Positions 47,105 to 58,743 of a DNA stretch of 64,000 nucleotides are shown piece after piece. The notes beneath the pieces were generated by a model, which was given only the letters and a program-made list of their open reading frames with translations, searched no databases and was not told the origin of the DNA. Position numbers and translations under genes: made by a program. The number at the start of each line of letters is the position of its first letter. The first letter of the stretch is position 1. This stretch comes from Perkinsus olseni (lineage: Eukaryota > Perkinsozoa > Perkinsida > Perkinsidae), in contig JABANP010000032.1 of assembly GCA_013115135.1 (NCBI GenBank), forward strand, positions 177,526 through 241,525. The letters run 5' to 3'.

Positions 47105-48048
47105 ATGGACGTGCCCCATGTGGTCCATCTTGGGAGGGAGGTAGGGTGGGTACTGACTGGGAGGGGAAATCATACTTCTTGTCATGTTCAGAGATGCTTC
47201 ATTGGCCGAGCAGTGGAGTCGGACGTGTACTTGGACTCTGTCCTTTACCCTAGGACGCTCAGTAGAGAACATGCTGTCATAGAGAGGAGAGGTGGGTCGT
47301 CGTGCTCGAGCCCAGTAGCGGCAGTTTCGAGGAGAGTTGTTGTCATGTTCTGGGATAGAATCGGACCTGGCGTGGTCGCTTGATGGAGCTGGCTACTCGG
47401 GTCAACACGTTGCTAATCACATGCGGTTACTATTTTCGTGGCGCGCGGTAATTTCCTTCGTGCCCGCAGGCCCTTGTGACTTCGTGTTGAAGGATCTTCG
47501 AAGTGTCAACGGAGTGTATGTGAACGGCAAGGCTGTCAGAGAGGAGCAAGAGCTGGCGCCGGGTATCTCTCCGAAGGAAGCAAGAGCTTCTAGTGCCACC
47601 AGCCATTTCGTCCCCTCGTAGGCGACGTTGTGCTCTTCGGTCGCAAGACGGCCCGGCCTGAGTTCGGTTACGTTTTCGAAGTTGAGGACTTCAGAGAGTA
47701 TCGCCGGCTGCATGTCGATCGTAGGTGAACTCCTGTGTGGTGGTCCATCCTGATGCTCAGGAGAAGGGCCGGGTCGGGGGTCCAAGAGAGCGAGGGAGAG
47801 TGGCGGCCCAGAGCGGCAGAGGAAGCTCCTCCGGCTGGACGGGATGCCTCCTGGATCCCCAACAGAGTGATTATGGTTGAAGCTGTCTTTCACGTCTTGG
47901 TCTTGAGGGTGTTGGGCTGGCGGTGGGTGGGGGCCTTCTCCGTAGTGCTTGGTTCACCCTCTGATGCCCTCCCGTAAGCAGGCTGCTACCACTGCCGCTC
48001 ACCGTGGCCCGCGCGCTACTAGACGTCAGAATAGCGATGACATCACCC
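47105..48048 (+). CDS. FHA-domain exons, probably the N-terminus of the following coiled-coil gene
   Basis: FHA domains bind phosphothreonine. The ATG at 47105 (MDVPHVVHLGRE) is followed by a 51-nt intron (47141-47191), then RCFIGRAVESDVYLDSVLYP and RTLSREHAVIERRG, holding the conserved GR and SxxH. After further short introns come PCDFVLKDLRSVNGVYVNGK with the conserved NG, and GDVVLFGRKTARPEFGYVFE completing the sandwich. A basic, Gly/Ser-rich exon (EKGRVGGPRERGRVAAQSGR) and one with KQAATTAAHRGPRATRRQNS follow to about 48048. An N-terminal FHA followed by a long coiled coil is the architecture of FHAD1-type proteins, so 47105-52523 may be one gene. The link across 48050-48440 is not proven. 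Confidence 0.65.
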
Positions 48049-48443
48049 GGTGAGCCAGCAGAAACACATTGGGGCCTCCACGTCCTGCTTCTCAGCTCCG
48101 GTAGCGACAATACCGGTGGTACTGCCGTGACCGCTGGACAGAGAAGTCGACTCATGTCACCGATCATGGGAGCCGTCCTGTTGTCCGCCTCAGTGGGGCC
48201 CGTGGCTGCTTTCAACTTCCTCGGCTTTGGGGTAGTGAGGGTGGCTGGCATGGTCGTGCTTCGCTTAATCGATGCAGCTGCCTTTCTTCGTGGTCGCCTC
48301 TGCTATGTGGACGGCGGCGGTTTACTATTTATCGGTTAAGTTCATCACCCCAGTGGTCGAGGGAAAAGAATCTTCGTCTGAAGTAAGTCGGGTCGCCTGC
48401 CGGCGGGACGGCTAGCTGGTCACACCAGGCCCGGTCCTCCGAG

Positions 48444-51400
48444 ATGGACAATAGGGTGGAGGAGCTCGAGGCTGAGACTAAGGGTAGGCGATCGGCTGTT
48501 GGTACGGGGAAGCTGCTCGGTGGCAGGTCTCCGTGGAGAACTAGCGGAGGCCCGGCATGCGGTTGAGGTTGCTAGGTGTGAGGCGGCGAACGCTGAGAAG
48601 GCCCTGTCAAAGGTGGATGATGTCCGCCCGGAGTACGAGAAACTGGAGGTGGTATTGGGGCACCGAGCTCTGCGGCAGTTCATGCCATCGTCAGCAGGTC
48701 GTGCACGCTGGAGTGATGGAGGAGTTGGAGAGGGTCAGGGCTGAGGGGGAGGCTCTACGCGGGGAGATGTTGGTGTTGAAGGAGAGAGAGGCGGTCAGGC
48801 TGGCTAAGGCTGAGCGAGAACAGGAGAATGATGAGAATGTCAACTCCGTGAACTTGGTGGTCGGGAGCGGCATTGAGGAGGAGCTGGCGAGGCTACGGGA
48901 GGCGGTAGAGGTAGAAAAGGCCAGACGGGTGGAGGCCGACAGCCGTGCTGCCGACGCTGAGAGGGCTAGGAGAATGGGCGAGGAGATTGCCGATCGTGCG
49001 AGGGAGGATCACGACAGTGATATGGAGGCCATGGCTTTGGAGGGCGAGAGGCTCAAGGCTAAGCTCGATCACTATCGCTGCCTCAACACTGAGCTGGAGG
49101 AGGCAATCGAGCGGGTGAGGGAGGAGAAGGTAGGTGTCGAGGGGGAGATGGCCGCGCTGAGAGGCGCTGTTGAGGAAAACGGAGGCCCGGCTGGGGTGGT
49201 GGAGAAGCTAAAGGAGGTCGAGGAGAGGGAAGAGGCTATGAAGGCGGAGTTGGATGGGGTACAGAAGACCGCGGTGGAGACTGAGAACTCCCTGCTAGTG
49301 GAGGTAGAGCTGATCAGGAGTGTAGCTGAGGAGGCTGAGCGAGAGGTGAAGAGGCTAGAGTCGCGGGGGGAGGAGTTAAAGGAGCGCAACGGTGAGTTGG
49401 AGGAGGAAGTGGCTCGGCTGCAGGCTGAGGTCGAGGCCTTCGAGATCCCCGGAAGACATCCTCAGGGACCTGGGTATCGCCGGTGAGGTCGTACCTGAGG
49501 CTTTTTATGACCTGTTGGAAGCCAAGGTGGGAGAGTGGCGCTGCGTGGAGGCGACCGCCCTACAGCGAGAGGAGGAGTTGGAAGGAAAGGAACGGGAGTT
49601 GGAGGAGATGGAGTTGGGAGCTAGTAGAGAGAAGAGAGAGGTGATCAGACTGAAGAGTATCTTGGCTGAGGTGGGGAAGGAGAAGGAGGCCGAGCTGGAG
49701 GAGCTGCGTGATCAAGTTGAGGCTCTCGCCGAGGTGCAGGAGCGTTTCGAGGAGCTCAAGGCCGAGAGGGATGAAGCGGAGGTCGGTGCTTGGCGTGAGG
49801 TTACGAGGATCAAAGGTGAGATGGAGTCTTTGGAGAAGGAGTGTGGAAGAGCGAGGGAGGAAGAGGGCGCGTTGAAAGCTGCGCTTAAGGCTGCTGAAGA
49901 GGAGCTTTCCAAGGCAGAAGGGAGGGAGGCTGAGTTGATGAGGGAGGTTGAGGGTATGAGAAAATATAGAGTTCAGAGGGAGCTGTTGGAGAGTGAGCTA
50001 GCCCGGCTTAGAGACAGGCTCGAGGCTGAGGTCGATCGGGCTGACGCGGCTGTGGAGGACATGGCGAGGCTGAGTGAGAAGGAGGAGCGGGAGAGGGAGG
50101 AGATGGAGGAGTTGAAGGAGCTGGCTGAGAGGCTTCAGGGGGACTTGGAAATTGCCAGGGATGCTCTCAACAGGGGAGAGGTGATGATGAGAGAGAGTAT
50201 TGAGTCGTTGAAGGCGGCCACTGAGGAGAAGGTGATGGCCGAGGGAGCCTGTGAGGGCCTCAAGAAAGAGTTGGAGAAGGAGAGGGCGGCCTTGGCCGAG
50301 GGGATGGCCTCTCTGAGGGATATGCTGGGTCAGGAAGTTGCTAGGCGCCGGGAAGCTGAGGAGAGGGTTGATGAGGCGGAGGCGAAGGGAGGAGAGCTTA
50401 TGAAGGAATTGGATGATCTCAGGGCGAGAGAACAGGAGATGGGGAGGCTCAGAGAGGAGAGGGAGAAGCTGGAGGAGGTGGTGGCCGAGAAGGAGGCTCG
50501 ATTCTCGGGTGAGTTGGTAATGATAAAGGTGGAGCTGCGGGAGTTGAAGGCAGTGGTGGAGGCGAAAGAGAAGGAGCTAGCTGACAACAGGCAGACCATC
50601 ACTGAGCTCGAGGACCAGCGATGCCAGTTGAGGGGGGACCTAGGAGACGCCAAGGCGGCCTGCCAGAGGGCTGTCGCTGGGGAGGCTAGGCTAGCTGCGA
50701 AGGTGGAGGAGTTGGAAGAGGAGAACCAGGTGGAGGGTGAGGGCCTGAAGGAGGAGTGTGAGGAGTTGAGGGAGAAGCTGGAGTGCACTCGGAAGGCGGC
50801 GGTCGAGGCCAGGGAGGAGGTAGTCCGGGAGCTGGAAGAGGCGGAGAGGAAGGTGCAAGAGGAGATGAAAAGAGCTGAGCAGCTGGACGAAAAATGTCAA
50901 GGGCTAGAGGCGGAGCGAAGCAAGATCATCGCCAGCCTGAAGGCCGCAGAGGAGGCCAAGGAGGAGAAGGATGAGGTTATTGCTGATTTGCGGAGGTCTG
51001 CCGAAGAACTGGAGAAGAGGCTGACAACGGCGGACTCAGAGATAGCGATGTTGAAGGCGGAGGTGGAGAGGAGTGCCCTACGAGAGAAGGAGCTAGGGTC
51101 TTCTGTAGAAGAGCTCGAGATGAAGCTGGGCAGAGCGGAGGCCCTGACTGAGAGGTTGAAGGAGGAATCCACCGCAAGAGACAAGCGAGAGGCGAAGGCC
51201 AGGGAGGAGCTGAGAATGGCAGAGAGCCGCTGTGATGAGCTGCAGGGTAAACTAGACTGCTCCTCAGCGGAACTCGAGGAGGCCAATGAGGCTTTGGCGG
51301 CCACTAGGAGGCAGCTCATGAGCAAGGAGAACGAGTTGGTGAGGGAAGCCTGGCAGAGACAGATGTATGAGAAGGAGATTGAGGGGTTGAAGGAGGCTGT

Positions 51401-52523
51401 AGGAGGGATGGAGGAGGAGATGAGGGTGGAGAAGGAGAGGACGGAAGAAGTGAAGGCAAGACTGAGTCAGGTCAGACTGTTCGGGTTTTGTCGTCCAGTA
51501 GGGAGCTTTTTGGTCAGGTCGAGAGAGACAGGGAAGCTGCCAGAGCTGAGCTGGTGGAAGCTACAGAGAAACGAGTGATGGTTGAAGGCCTGCTGGAGAA
51601 GATCAAAGTAGAGCTGGAAAGGACCACGCTTGAGCTGACGGAGTGCAAGGAGGAGCTGAGAGAGGCCAAGAGTGAGATAACGGTCGAAGATGGAGGAGAT
51701 TGACAGGCTCTGCCGCGATGAGGCGGAGTTGAGGAAGACGCACGAGGTGAGAAGCCAGCCATGCAGTTGGGGTTATCGCTGGTGTAGGAAGCTGAGGAGG
51801 CCGTTAAACGTTTGAAGGAGGTAGCCAAGTCGGTTGAAGGGGAACGAGAGATGGAGAAGCAAGCGTAGTGGGCGGGGGCCTTATCGTCTCTTATCATCAT
51901 GTAGTGACGCGGCTCGCACTGGTCTGGACGTCCACGATAGAGGTGTGGTCCCAGTAGTAGCCATGAGTCGCCCTCCAGTGCCTGGGAACTTACCATGCCT
52001 TGCACAGTAGCACCATCTGGTGTCTCAACGACGGTTATTCGGGTGGAAAAGTTTCGTAGCTATGAGGGCGCGAGATACAAAATTGATTTTTGACCGAGTT
52101 TTTTTGTTGTTGTTGTTGTAGCCGTCTCAATGCCGAGGAAATGGCGTCGGAGTTGACGGACGACAAGATTCGTCTGGAGAGCGAGCTGAGCTTCATTCGT
52201 ATGGAACAGCAGAGGCTGGAGGATCGAATGGCCGAGTACAAGGCGCAAGTGGAGGAAGTGGAGAAGCGTAGCGTTGAGAAGGACAACCTCATCACCGACC
52301 TCAAACATGAGCTCACGACAACCTCCACGGTAGGAGAGGGGGTTGGGAATGTGATCTCTGGAAGGAGTGGTATCAGACTGGTCGTGAGACAGTAACGGCA
52401 CTAGAAACTACGAGGAGTGAGCTGATGGCGACTACAGCGATGCTGGGTGCCACTAGGAGGGCCTTGACTGTGGCAAGGAAGGAGAATGATGAGCTGAGAG
52501 GGACGACAAAGAGCGGCGGATAG
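48444..52523 (+). CDS. Very long coiled-coil protein (about 1,150 aa visible)
   Basis: ATG at 48444 (MDNRVEELEAETKG). In-phase introns at about 48487-48526 and 48648-48693 (46 nt) lead into a nearly continuous Glu/Lys/Arg/Leu heptad helix to 51470 (for example REMEKQA near 51868 after later exons). The last exons encode RLNAEEMASELTDDKIRLES and EWYQTGRETVTALETTRSEL, with TAG at 52521. One roughly 250-nt intron (to 52122) is bounded by a (GTT)n-rich acceptor. Frame breaks of +1 occur at 49448-49454 (ATC-CCC-G-GAA) and about 51692 (GAT-G-GAG). A further discontinuity lies near 51470-51515. The composition suggests a fibrous cytoskeletal, basal-body or axonemal protein. With the upstream FHA domain it resembles FHAD1, but coiled coils give weak evidence of orthology. 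Confidence 0.75.
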
Positions 52524-52725
52524 TTGTGGGGAACTGGAAACCGCCCTGCCGAACACGTTTGCATGGATGCCTTGTATATCATCATCCTTTTCCCTCATCG
52601 ATGACGGCCCCTGTTCATGGCTGGCTGAGGGTAGGGGTAGTGACATCCAGCAGGGCGGGGCTGATAAGATCTGCTCTGCCTGGTTTCTATAGCTGGTCTA
52701 TAATCAACAATAGTTTCTTCTCTAA

Positions 52726-53547
52726 ATGTCACATTTTCGTTCCTCCTCCATCATCCCTGCGGCCACCGCGGCGGGAGCTGGTCTCTGCATGGCCGTGGGC
52801 CTCCTGGCTGTTATGAAGCGCCGACGCGGTCGAGCTGCTCTTCAAGTCGAGAAGCGGCTCAGCGATGGCCGGCAACTCGTCGTTAGAGAAGGTACTGCGG
52901 CCGATTCACACCAGGTCTATACGATGCTCGAGAAGTTGGTCCTCTTCCAAAAACTGCCCGAGGATCTCAACGTAGGCTTATCCTGTCATTAAGCGTTTCA
53001 CTGGCTCTGTCCAGATATCGTCGTATGACCTTCTAAAGGACTTCCTGGCCGGCCGCTATCACACAGCCATCGCGGAGGTTGAAGGCAGTCCAGTGGGGTA
53101 TGCTCTCTTCTACCCAGGATACTCGACTTGGGATGGCAAGTAAGCAAAAGGGGCGTGCCAGAGACTTCTCACGATGGTCACTTAGACGATGGCCGATATG
53201 CGAGAGTATTCTCGGCTGTCGATCTCGCAAGTCGGTCGTGATTTTTTTTCGAATGGCTGCTTCCTGCCTGGGATGAGATAGGACCGGTCGTATTCGCAGA
53301 TCAATTCATCTTGAGGACATCTATGTCGACGAAGACCTCCGAGGCGAAGGCATTGGCCGCAGTTTGATTGGAGTACGTGGCTAAGCTCGCGGCTCGTGAA
53401 GGCTACGCTAGAATGGACTGGTCGGCCGTCGACTGGAACGTTGGTGCTCATGGTTTCTATGAGAGAATAGGGGCCAAGAAGGAGTCTGAGTGGATACCCT
53501 TCGTTCTGGATCGTGACGGTATCACAGCTTTGGCCTCCTCGAATTGA
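52726..53547 (+). CDS. GNAT acetyltransferase (SSAT/thialysine-type) with N-terminal membrane anchor, copy 1
   Basis: Three exons: 52726-52971, 53015-53139, 53300-53547. The first has an N-terminal hydrophobic helix (SIIPAATAAGAGLCMAVGLL) then Arg-rich MKRRRGR, a signal-anchor. The GNAT domain starts LVVREGTAADSHQVYTMLEK and continues GYALFYPGYSTWDG and SIHLEDIYVDEDLRGEGIGR, with the acetyl-CoA RGEGIG loop. It ends DWNVGAHGFYERIGAKKESE, the SSAT/SAT2-type signature. These enzymes acetylate polyamines or thialysine. Membrane anchoring is unusual for the family. At 53367-53373 an extra G (ATT-G-GAG) shifts the frame in the helix after the CoA loop; the paralogue downstream has no such base. Confidence 0.78.
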
Positions 53548-53748
53548 AGTAAAACTCTCAGTTTCTGCCATCTCTCTGGTGCTGGCATTGAGTTGAGTCG
53601 TGTATGTCAATGGGATGAGCTATCCTGGCAGGGATAACTTCTCAACTGCAGGGAGAGTCGGTTCCCACGATCGGCATTCGTAACAACCGCTTGTTGCCCC
53701 TGTCGGGAAGTCCGCTTGTGAGTAGTCGCCCAAGTTCGGCTGATTTTG

Positions 53749-54452
53749 ATGGACAAATTCGACTTATCGACTCGTGCTGTCACCGGGGCCCTAGCTGTCT
53801 TCGCTACAGGAGCCATGGCGGCTCTGCTGTATCGTTCGAGGCAGACGAGGCATCCTCCAGTGCGCATCGAGGAATGGCTGGATACTGGCGAAAAGCTGGT
53901 TGTTCGTGCCGGTACTGCCGCTGACTCGCATACCATACACGGGATGGTCAAGAGGTTGGCCCACTTCGAGAGGATGCCCGAGGCTGTTGAGGTCCGCTGC
54001 TGTCGGACCCATTATCCGCTAGACTGCTGCCTTAGGTCACCCCCGAGACGCTACGGGTGGACTTCAATGAGGGCCACTACTGGGCCGCCATTGCTGAGGT
54101 CAATGGGGAAGCTGTAGGCTTTGCCTTGTTCTTTCCGGTCTACTCAACTTGGGAGGGCAGGTGAGTTTGCCAGGTAGGAGAGGTTGCTGGTTGGAGTTGG
54201 CTCGTCAGGTCCATTCATCTTGAAGATCTCTATGTACTTGAGGACAGTCGGTCGAAGGGGATAGGCCTCGCGATGCTGAAATATGTTACTAAATTTGCCG
54301 CCGCCAGAGGATGTGCGAGGGTTGAATGGGAAGCTCTTGACTGGAACGTGAAGGCTCATGAATTTTATGAGAGGATTGGCGCTGCGAAGATGCCCGAATG
54401 GATCAAGTTCAGGCTTGATCGTAATGGTATAAATAAAGTCGCTTCTTCCTGA
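53749..54452 (+). CDS. GNAT acetyltransferase (SSAT/thialysine-type) with N-terminal membrane anchor, copy 2
   Basis: Tandem paralogue 0.2 kb downstream with the same exon plan: 53749-53991, 54036-54160, 54209-54452. Anchor: AVTGALAVFATGAMAALLYR. GNAT: LVVRAGTAADSHTIHGMVKR, DFNEGHYWAAIAEVNGEAVG, FALFFPVYSTWEG, SIHLEDLYVLEDSRSKGIGL, VEWEALDWNVKAHEFYERIG. The frame is open throughout, with TGA at 54450. Start chosen at 53749 (MDKFDLSTRAV). The likely substrate is a polyamine or polyamine-like amine. The helix plus Arg/Thr flank suggests a membrane-tethered, cytosol-facing enzyme. Confidence 0.82.
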
Positions 54453-57102
54453 GAACCATTCAGCCAGCGTTGTGTTACCGTGTGAGGGTGACCATTGCTG
54501 AGTGCAACATGCGTAAGAACACAAACTTCTCATGCATTTATACGCACCGTTCGGGCGTTAGCAGCAGCTCAAGGTGCTACACCGCTCTACCTCGCATGGC
54601 CGGAAGGCAGGTGCGCGTACTAAAAGCACACTGCTCTGAGCAGTTCTTCTCAGCAGTACGTACATATAATCGGGGATCTTCCAACGAAACGCCAATTCGC
54701 ACAAAGCACTTCCAGAACATGCTTAGCAGAATATTCGTGTCAGTTGCCAGAACACGCGTACGGTCGATCCGACCGACCGTACACGTGTCCTGGTTCCCCC
54801 TGCTCGGCGTCGAGCCACAGTCGCTCATCCGGCGAGCCGTCGTGCCCACTCTAACATGACCGCTCTTGAACTCGCGTATCGCAGTGGCTTCGTGCCAGTG
54901 CTTGCCTCGTTTGCCACGTACCTTCAGGCTGACCCGAATGTTCATGCCAATGCGATCAGGACGGACCTCCAGTTCGCGCGTGCGATCAAGGGCGGGAATC
55001 CCGCCGCGGCCCGCGGGATCGTCGTCCTCGTCATCGATACCCGCGGCGTGGTCATTGACTGCGTCGCAGTCAGTATCGGGGTCGTGTGTCAAAATCTATC
55101 TTTTCTGCTCCTTGTTTTACCCCTTCATCTCAGCTATATCTCAGTACTTCGACAACTTTTCCATTCCGCCTGGTAATGTTGGAAAGAATATGAGAGCGGA
55201 TAATATCGTCGTCGTTCGAAAGAGTCTTAATCCCTGGCGTGTGTTGCGCTGCCGATGCCTCAATGACGTTGGCGCCCAACTACGTAATCAAACGAGCCGT
55301 ATCTATCGCAACCGATGTCGTATGATATGGCACTGGTAAGTGTGGGGCTACCATCGGTAGTCTACCGAGCACAAACTATGACACAACGATACTTGGGGCT
55401 GTCCATATGAAATCCATTCATCCATCAGTCATCCTGATGCCACCGTGACTCTGCTACAACGCTTCAAGGCATAGCCAACCGAAGGGCCAAGGCGCGTTCC
55501 TTATCACAATAACGAAACTCGTCAAACCGTTGCTTCGGAAATGCCTCTCCGCTCTCGTCCTTTTGAACGTAAGGAATAGGTGACGGCATGGAGGGCACCT
55601 GAGTGAGATCAAGTTTTCCGGATAATTATTAGCGACCTTACTGGTACCGGACCGTTCCGGTATCTGGCTCAACGATCCGCGAGATGGTGATCTGAGCTGT
55701 ATCAGCCATGGATTGGTGACAATTCGATGAGCATTGCTCATTCGGCAGGGTGATCCAATCCAGTGGCGCAGCGCAACGAAGCGTAGTAAGTGAGCTACTC
55801 AGCAGTTATGCCGTAAAACTTATATTCATTATGAGTATCAGTTATGCTGTTTAACCGCTGCAGATTGAGTCCACTCTCATACATGATAGGAGATGCCTAG
55901 ACTGTGGAGGCCCAACCGATTGGTGACCTTGGACGAGGCGTTGTCAGTTCCCGTTTCGTAAAGGTTGACAAGATACAAGCGCCTTATCGACGTAGCGGGG
56001 CCAGGCTCCGAGGCATACTTACGTGGACATATTACGGGCAAGACTCCTTCGATAACCGCGCGATGCTTGCAGCTCGCACGCAAATAGATAATTTCATCTT
56101 TTACTCATGTGTGAATTAAGTCACGAACCCCGTTCAAGTTGGACAGCGGAGTGAAATGTAGAAATGCCATTCCGCTACTATTTTTCCGCTGCAGAATTTT
56201 CCGCGAATTGCCATTCACAATTTGCCAATCTCACGCCACGAGCGTGCCACGATCAGCGTGGTGACGTGACTCATATCACTTGCCCCATGAGCCTGGTCAA
56301 GAACATAGGCCGTATCTAAGTGAATATTGTAGCAACCTCCCCGTGTACCTCTTTCACGGCAAAATCGTCTGGGCTTTGAGGAAGCACCGTAGATTTACCG
56401 GAACCTGTGGGGCAGGCAAACACCAGCCAACAGCGTTACGCCGTAAATAGCGATGGGATCGTCTATAGCGTAGAGCGTCTAAATAGCGATCGTCTATAGG
56501 ATAGCCTAGAGAATTCAGGCGTTTCCCTTCGAAATACAAATGTAAGCGCATGGAGGACCTCACCTCTACCTTAGTGAGCCTTTAGCTTTCCTTAACTCCC
56601 TTCGCTACTACTGCGCTTGTCGGCTCAAAGCTAAGAGAGATCATTGGTGGCGATCGGCACGGCCAGGCGCAGGGCCGCCCTGCGACTAAGCCTGCGAGAA
56701 AGTTTAGAGCTCCATTGTGATTCACGATTCGTGAAGCTCAAAAAACCTATTCTTATTTCCTTCTCTTCGCGGGCTCATTGAGATAAAAGTCGACACTGGG
56801 TCTAATTCCGGATATCGGCAATCGGGATTGCGACATAGCGCATATTTCCTCACCTTCTCTGCCGACATCAGACAACCTCGCACTAACGCAATCTCAGACT
56901 GTTCCTTCATCTGCTTGTTAAAGCGAGAAGATCTGATGAGAACCTCATCGTGAGATCCGTAAAGGTCACAACGTGCTCGAAGTCGTTGAATCCTCAAAGC
57001 GGTGCAGCGTCAATAGAAGTGGCAATATAGAAGACGCCCTTGTCCTTTATCAATATAGCGTCCAAGTCGCCATAGAAGACGCCTTTTGCACACCCTGAGC
57101 GC
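54453..57102. other. Gene-poor stretch with overlapping GC-rich open frames at 54577-55176
   Basis: A minus-strand frame (55092-54577, with DDEDDDPAGRGGIPALDRTR) and a plus-strand frame (54856-55176, with ADPNVHANAIRTDLQFARAI) overlap in GC-rich DNA. They may mirror each other; neither has a recognisable domain. The rest (55200-57100) shows nothing supported, apart from a short direct repeat (GATCGTCTATAG) near 56458-56500. Confidence 0.35.
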
Positions 57103-58256
57103 TGTTGAGTTATCTAATCTAACATGGCGCTCCCCGACGACCCCTTTCTCTCTATTGCAGAGCGGATCATGGACAAAGTCATTCTTGGTAACGAGATCTT
57201 GAATCTGGCAAGATTTCAAGATTGGGCGATTGCGATGCTAGTAGACGAAGTGAAGAAGCTCGATCATGTGCCTACCGTTGAAGCTTTGGAAACGTCTTTA
57301 AAGGATGGTTCCATGAAAGCGATTGTGTTTATCGTTGGTCCATCGTCAAGCTCTAACTTTGCCGGGTTAACTTTGCTAAGTTATCCGGGTTATGACAGAA
57401 GTTTGTGGTACGTTCGGAAGTATGCGTACTTTACGGTCCGATAGAGGGAGCTGCTTTGCCTCCCGTGCCACGCAATCGAGCCTGGAAGCTCTGGGGGTAA
57501 GGGTCCGCCTTGTAACCCCCAGAGCTCCATGGTGCAACGGGCTGGTGGAACGACGAGTTTAAGAGTTGAAGGTGTGCTTACGTGGATACGGTCTCTCTAA
57601 GTCTCGATCGTGGAGTAGTAAGCTGGGCAGTGCTATGAGGAGAATGAACAGTGTGGTGCTACCAGATCTCGGTACCACTCCCTTCAATATAATGTTCCAT
57701 CGGTCTATGTATCTGGGATCTGTGGTTCCTCCCTCTAGCGTGGACGCGGCTGTAGACGATAATGAGCTCCCTACTGCGGATGAGTTGAAAGAGAATGATG
57801 AAGGAGTACTACTACAACGTGATTGGGTCGGTAAGGTCCGAGATGATCGAGAGCAACCACCTGAAGATCGGAGGCAACTGCGCCCGGTATCTGCCGGACA
57901 GAAGGTTCTGGTTAAGATGGCTGATGGTTGGAGAGGCCCCTGGAAGGTTCTCATTGTTCACGACGATAAAGCTCGTGTGACCATTGCGGACAAGTATGGT
58001 GTTGAGAGAGATGAGCATCGTGCTAATCTCAGAGTTTATTACGGGACGTCTGAAGTCCAAGCGTTTTAATTGTTTTTATGGTTTGTGGTTGCGGGTAGCA
58101 ACCAGGGGGAGATGTGAGGAGAAGTTGTACACAATTGAATGTCTCACCTCTTGTGACTGTCTCCCTTGCTAGCGGAGCTTACGTATTACTGTTATTACTG
58201 TAGTTATAACTCAAGAACCACTGTAAACGACTCTTGTTGAGTTATCTAATCTAACA
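57103..58256 (+). mobile_element. Decayed LTR retrotransposon (Ty3/gypsy-like) remnant
   Basis: Both ends carry the same 22-nt string (57103-57124 and 58235-58256). It starts TG and ends CA as LTR ends do. The first copy is followed by TGGCGCTCCCCGAC, which could be a primer-binding site. A gag-like frame starts at 57124 (MALPDDPFLSIAERIMDKVI). The 3' part (57450-58069) is the C-terminal end of an integrase (RVRLVTPRAPWCNGLVERRV, then ELKVCLRGYGL) and a GPW-type tail domain (QKVLVKMADGWRGPWKVLIV). An in-frame TAA at 57560 and the absence of protease, reverse transcriptase and most of integrase show internal deletion and decay. The LTRs upstream of the 22-mer do not match, so the boundaries are uncertain. 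Confidence 0.55.
57450..58069 (+). pseudogene. Retrotransposon integrase C-terminus with in-frame stop
   Basis: A continuous frame is interrupted only by TAA at 57560-57562. It retains the NGLVER block and a chromodomain-like/SH3-like tail (GQKVLVKMADGWRGPWKVLI; ITIADKYGVERDEHRANLRV-type ending). Not functional alone. Confidence 0.6.
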
Positions 58257-58743
58257 AGCGCGGCGTACTGTCTCTGGTCGCGACACAGTCAAGGGGTAAA
58301 AGCGTTAGTGGGCTGCACTTATGGGCCAGCAGTGATGGCATGTATCCCTTGCTGACTGTGACACATCTGCCACCCAATCAACTCCAGACTGGAGTCTCCA
58401 GTCATGAATATTCGCACGAAAACGAACCGGACGATAATATCGTCACGATATCAATCTATAGCAGAATTCCTCTTATCTCCCTCTGATGGAGCGTTCACAA
58501 CGATTGCTTGTTCGCCATAGCAATACTCAATCCACGACGCACTGAGTTCAGTAGATGTCTGAAGTTGAGTATGGCACGTAACTAGTAACAACGCAAGAGG
58601 GTCCAGTTACGCAGTATCATTAAAATGGGTATCTACTGTGTATATTATCAGTTGCCACTAGAAGGCATTGCCTTCAGTGGCTGCTGAGATTGAACAATCA
58701 ATAGAGACAGTGTATGCAACTAACACTTGACAATAATTAAATC
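58257..58743. other. Intergenic plus HSP70 copy-1 3' flank
   Basis: 58560-58743 is closely repeated at 61570-61751, the 3' flank of the second HSP70 gene. No other gene was seen. Confidence 0.6.
58654..58681 (-). other. Conserved 3'-flank hairpin of HSP70 copy 1
   Basis: An imperfect palindrome of 28 nt: two 6-bp stems (GCCACT/AGTGGC and GAAGGC/GCCTTC) separated by one bulged base, with an ATT loop. It lies about 65 nt past the stop codon. The identical hairpin occurs in the other HSP70 3' flank. Probably in the 3' UTR. Confidence 0.6.

Noticed and set aside
48640..48700. Apparent +1 break near the start of the coiled-coil gene
   Set aside because: A 46-nt intron (GTGGTATTGG to CGTCAG) joins the two frames cleanly.
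49072..51325. Several Ser/Leu-rich open frames on the minus strand across the coiled-coil gene
   Set aside because: They are complements of GAG/GAA/AAG/CTG codons (giving CTC/TTC/CTT/CAG), that is, shadows of the Glu/Lys-rich sense frame.
54577..55092. 171-codon minus-strand frame in GC-rich DNA as a real gene
   Set aside because: A comparable plus-strand frame overlaps it, no domain or splice-linked exon is visible, and GC-rich DNA favours chance frames.
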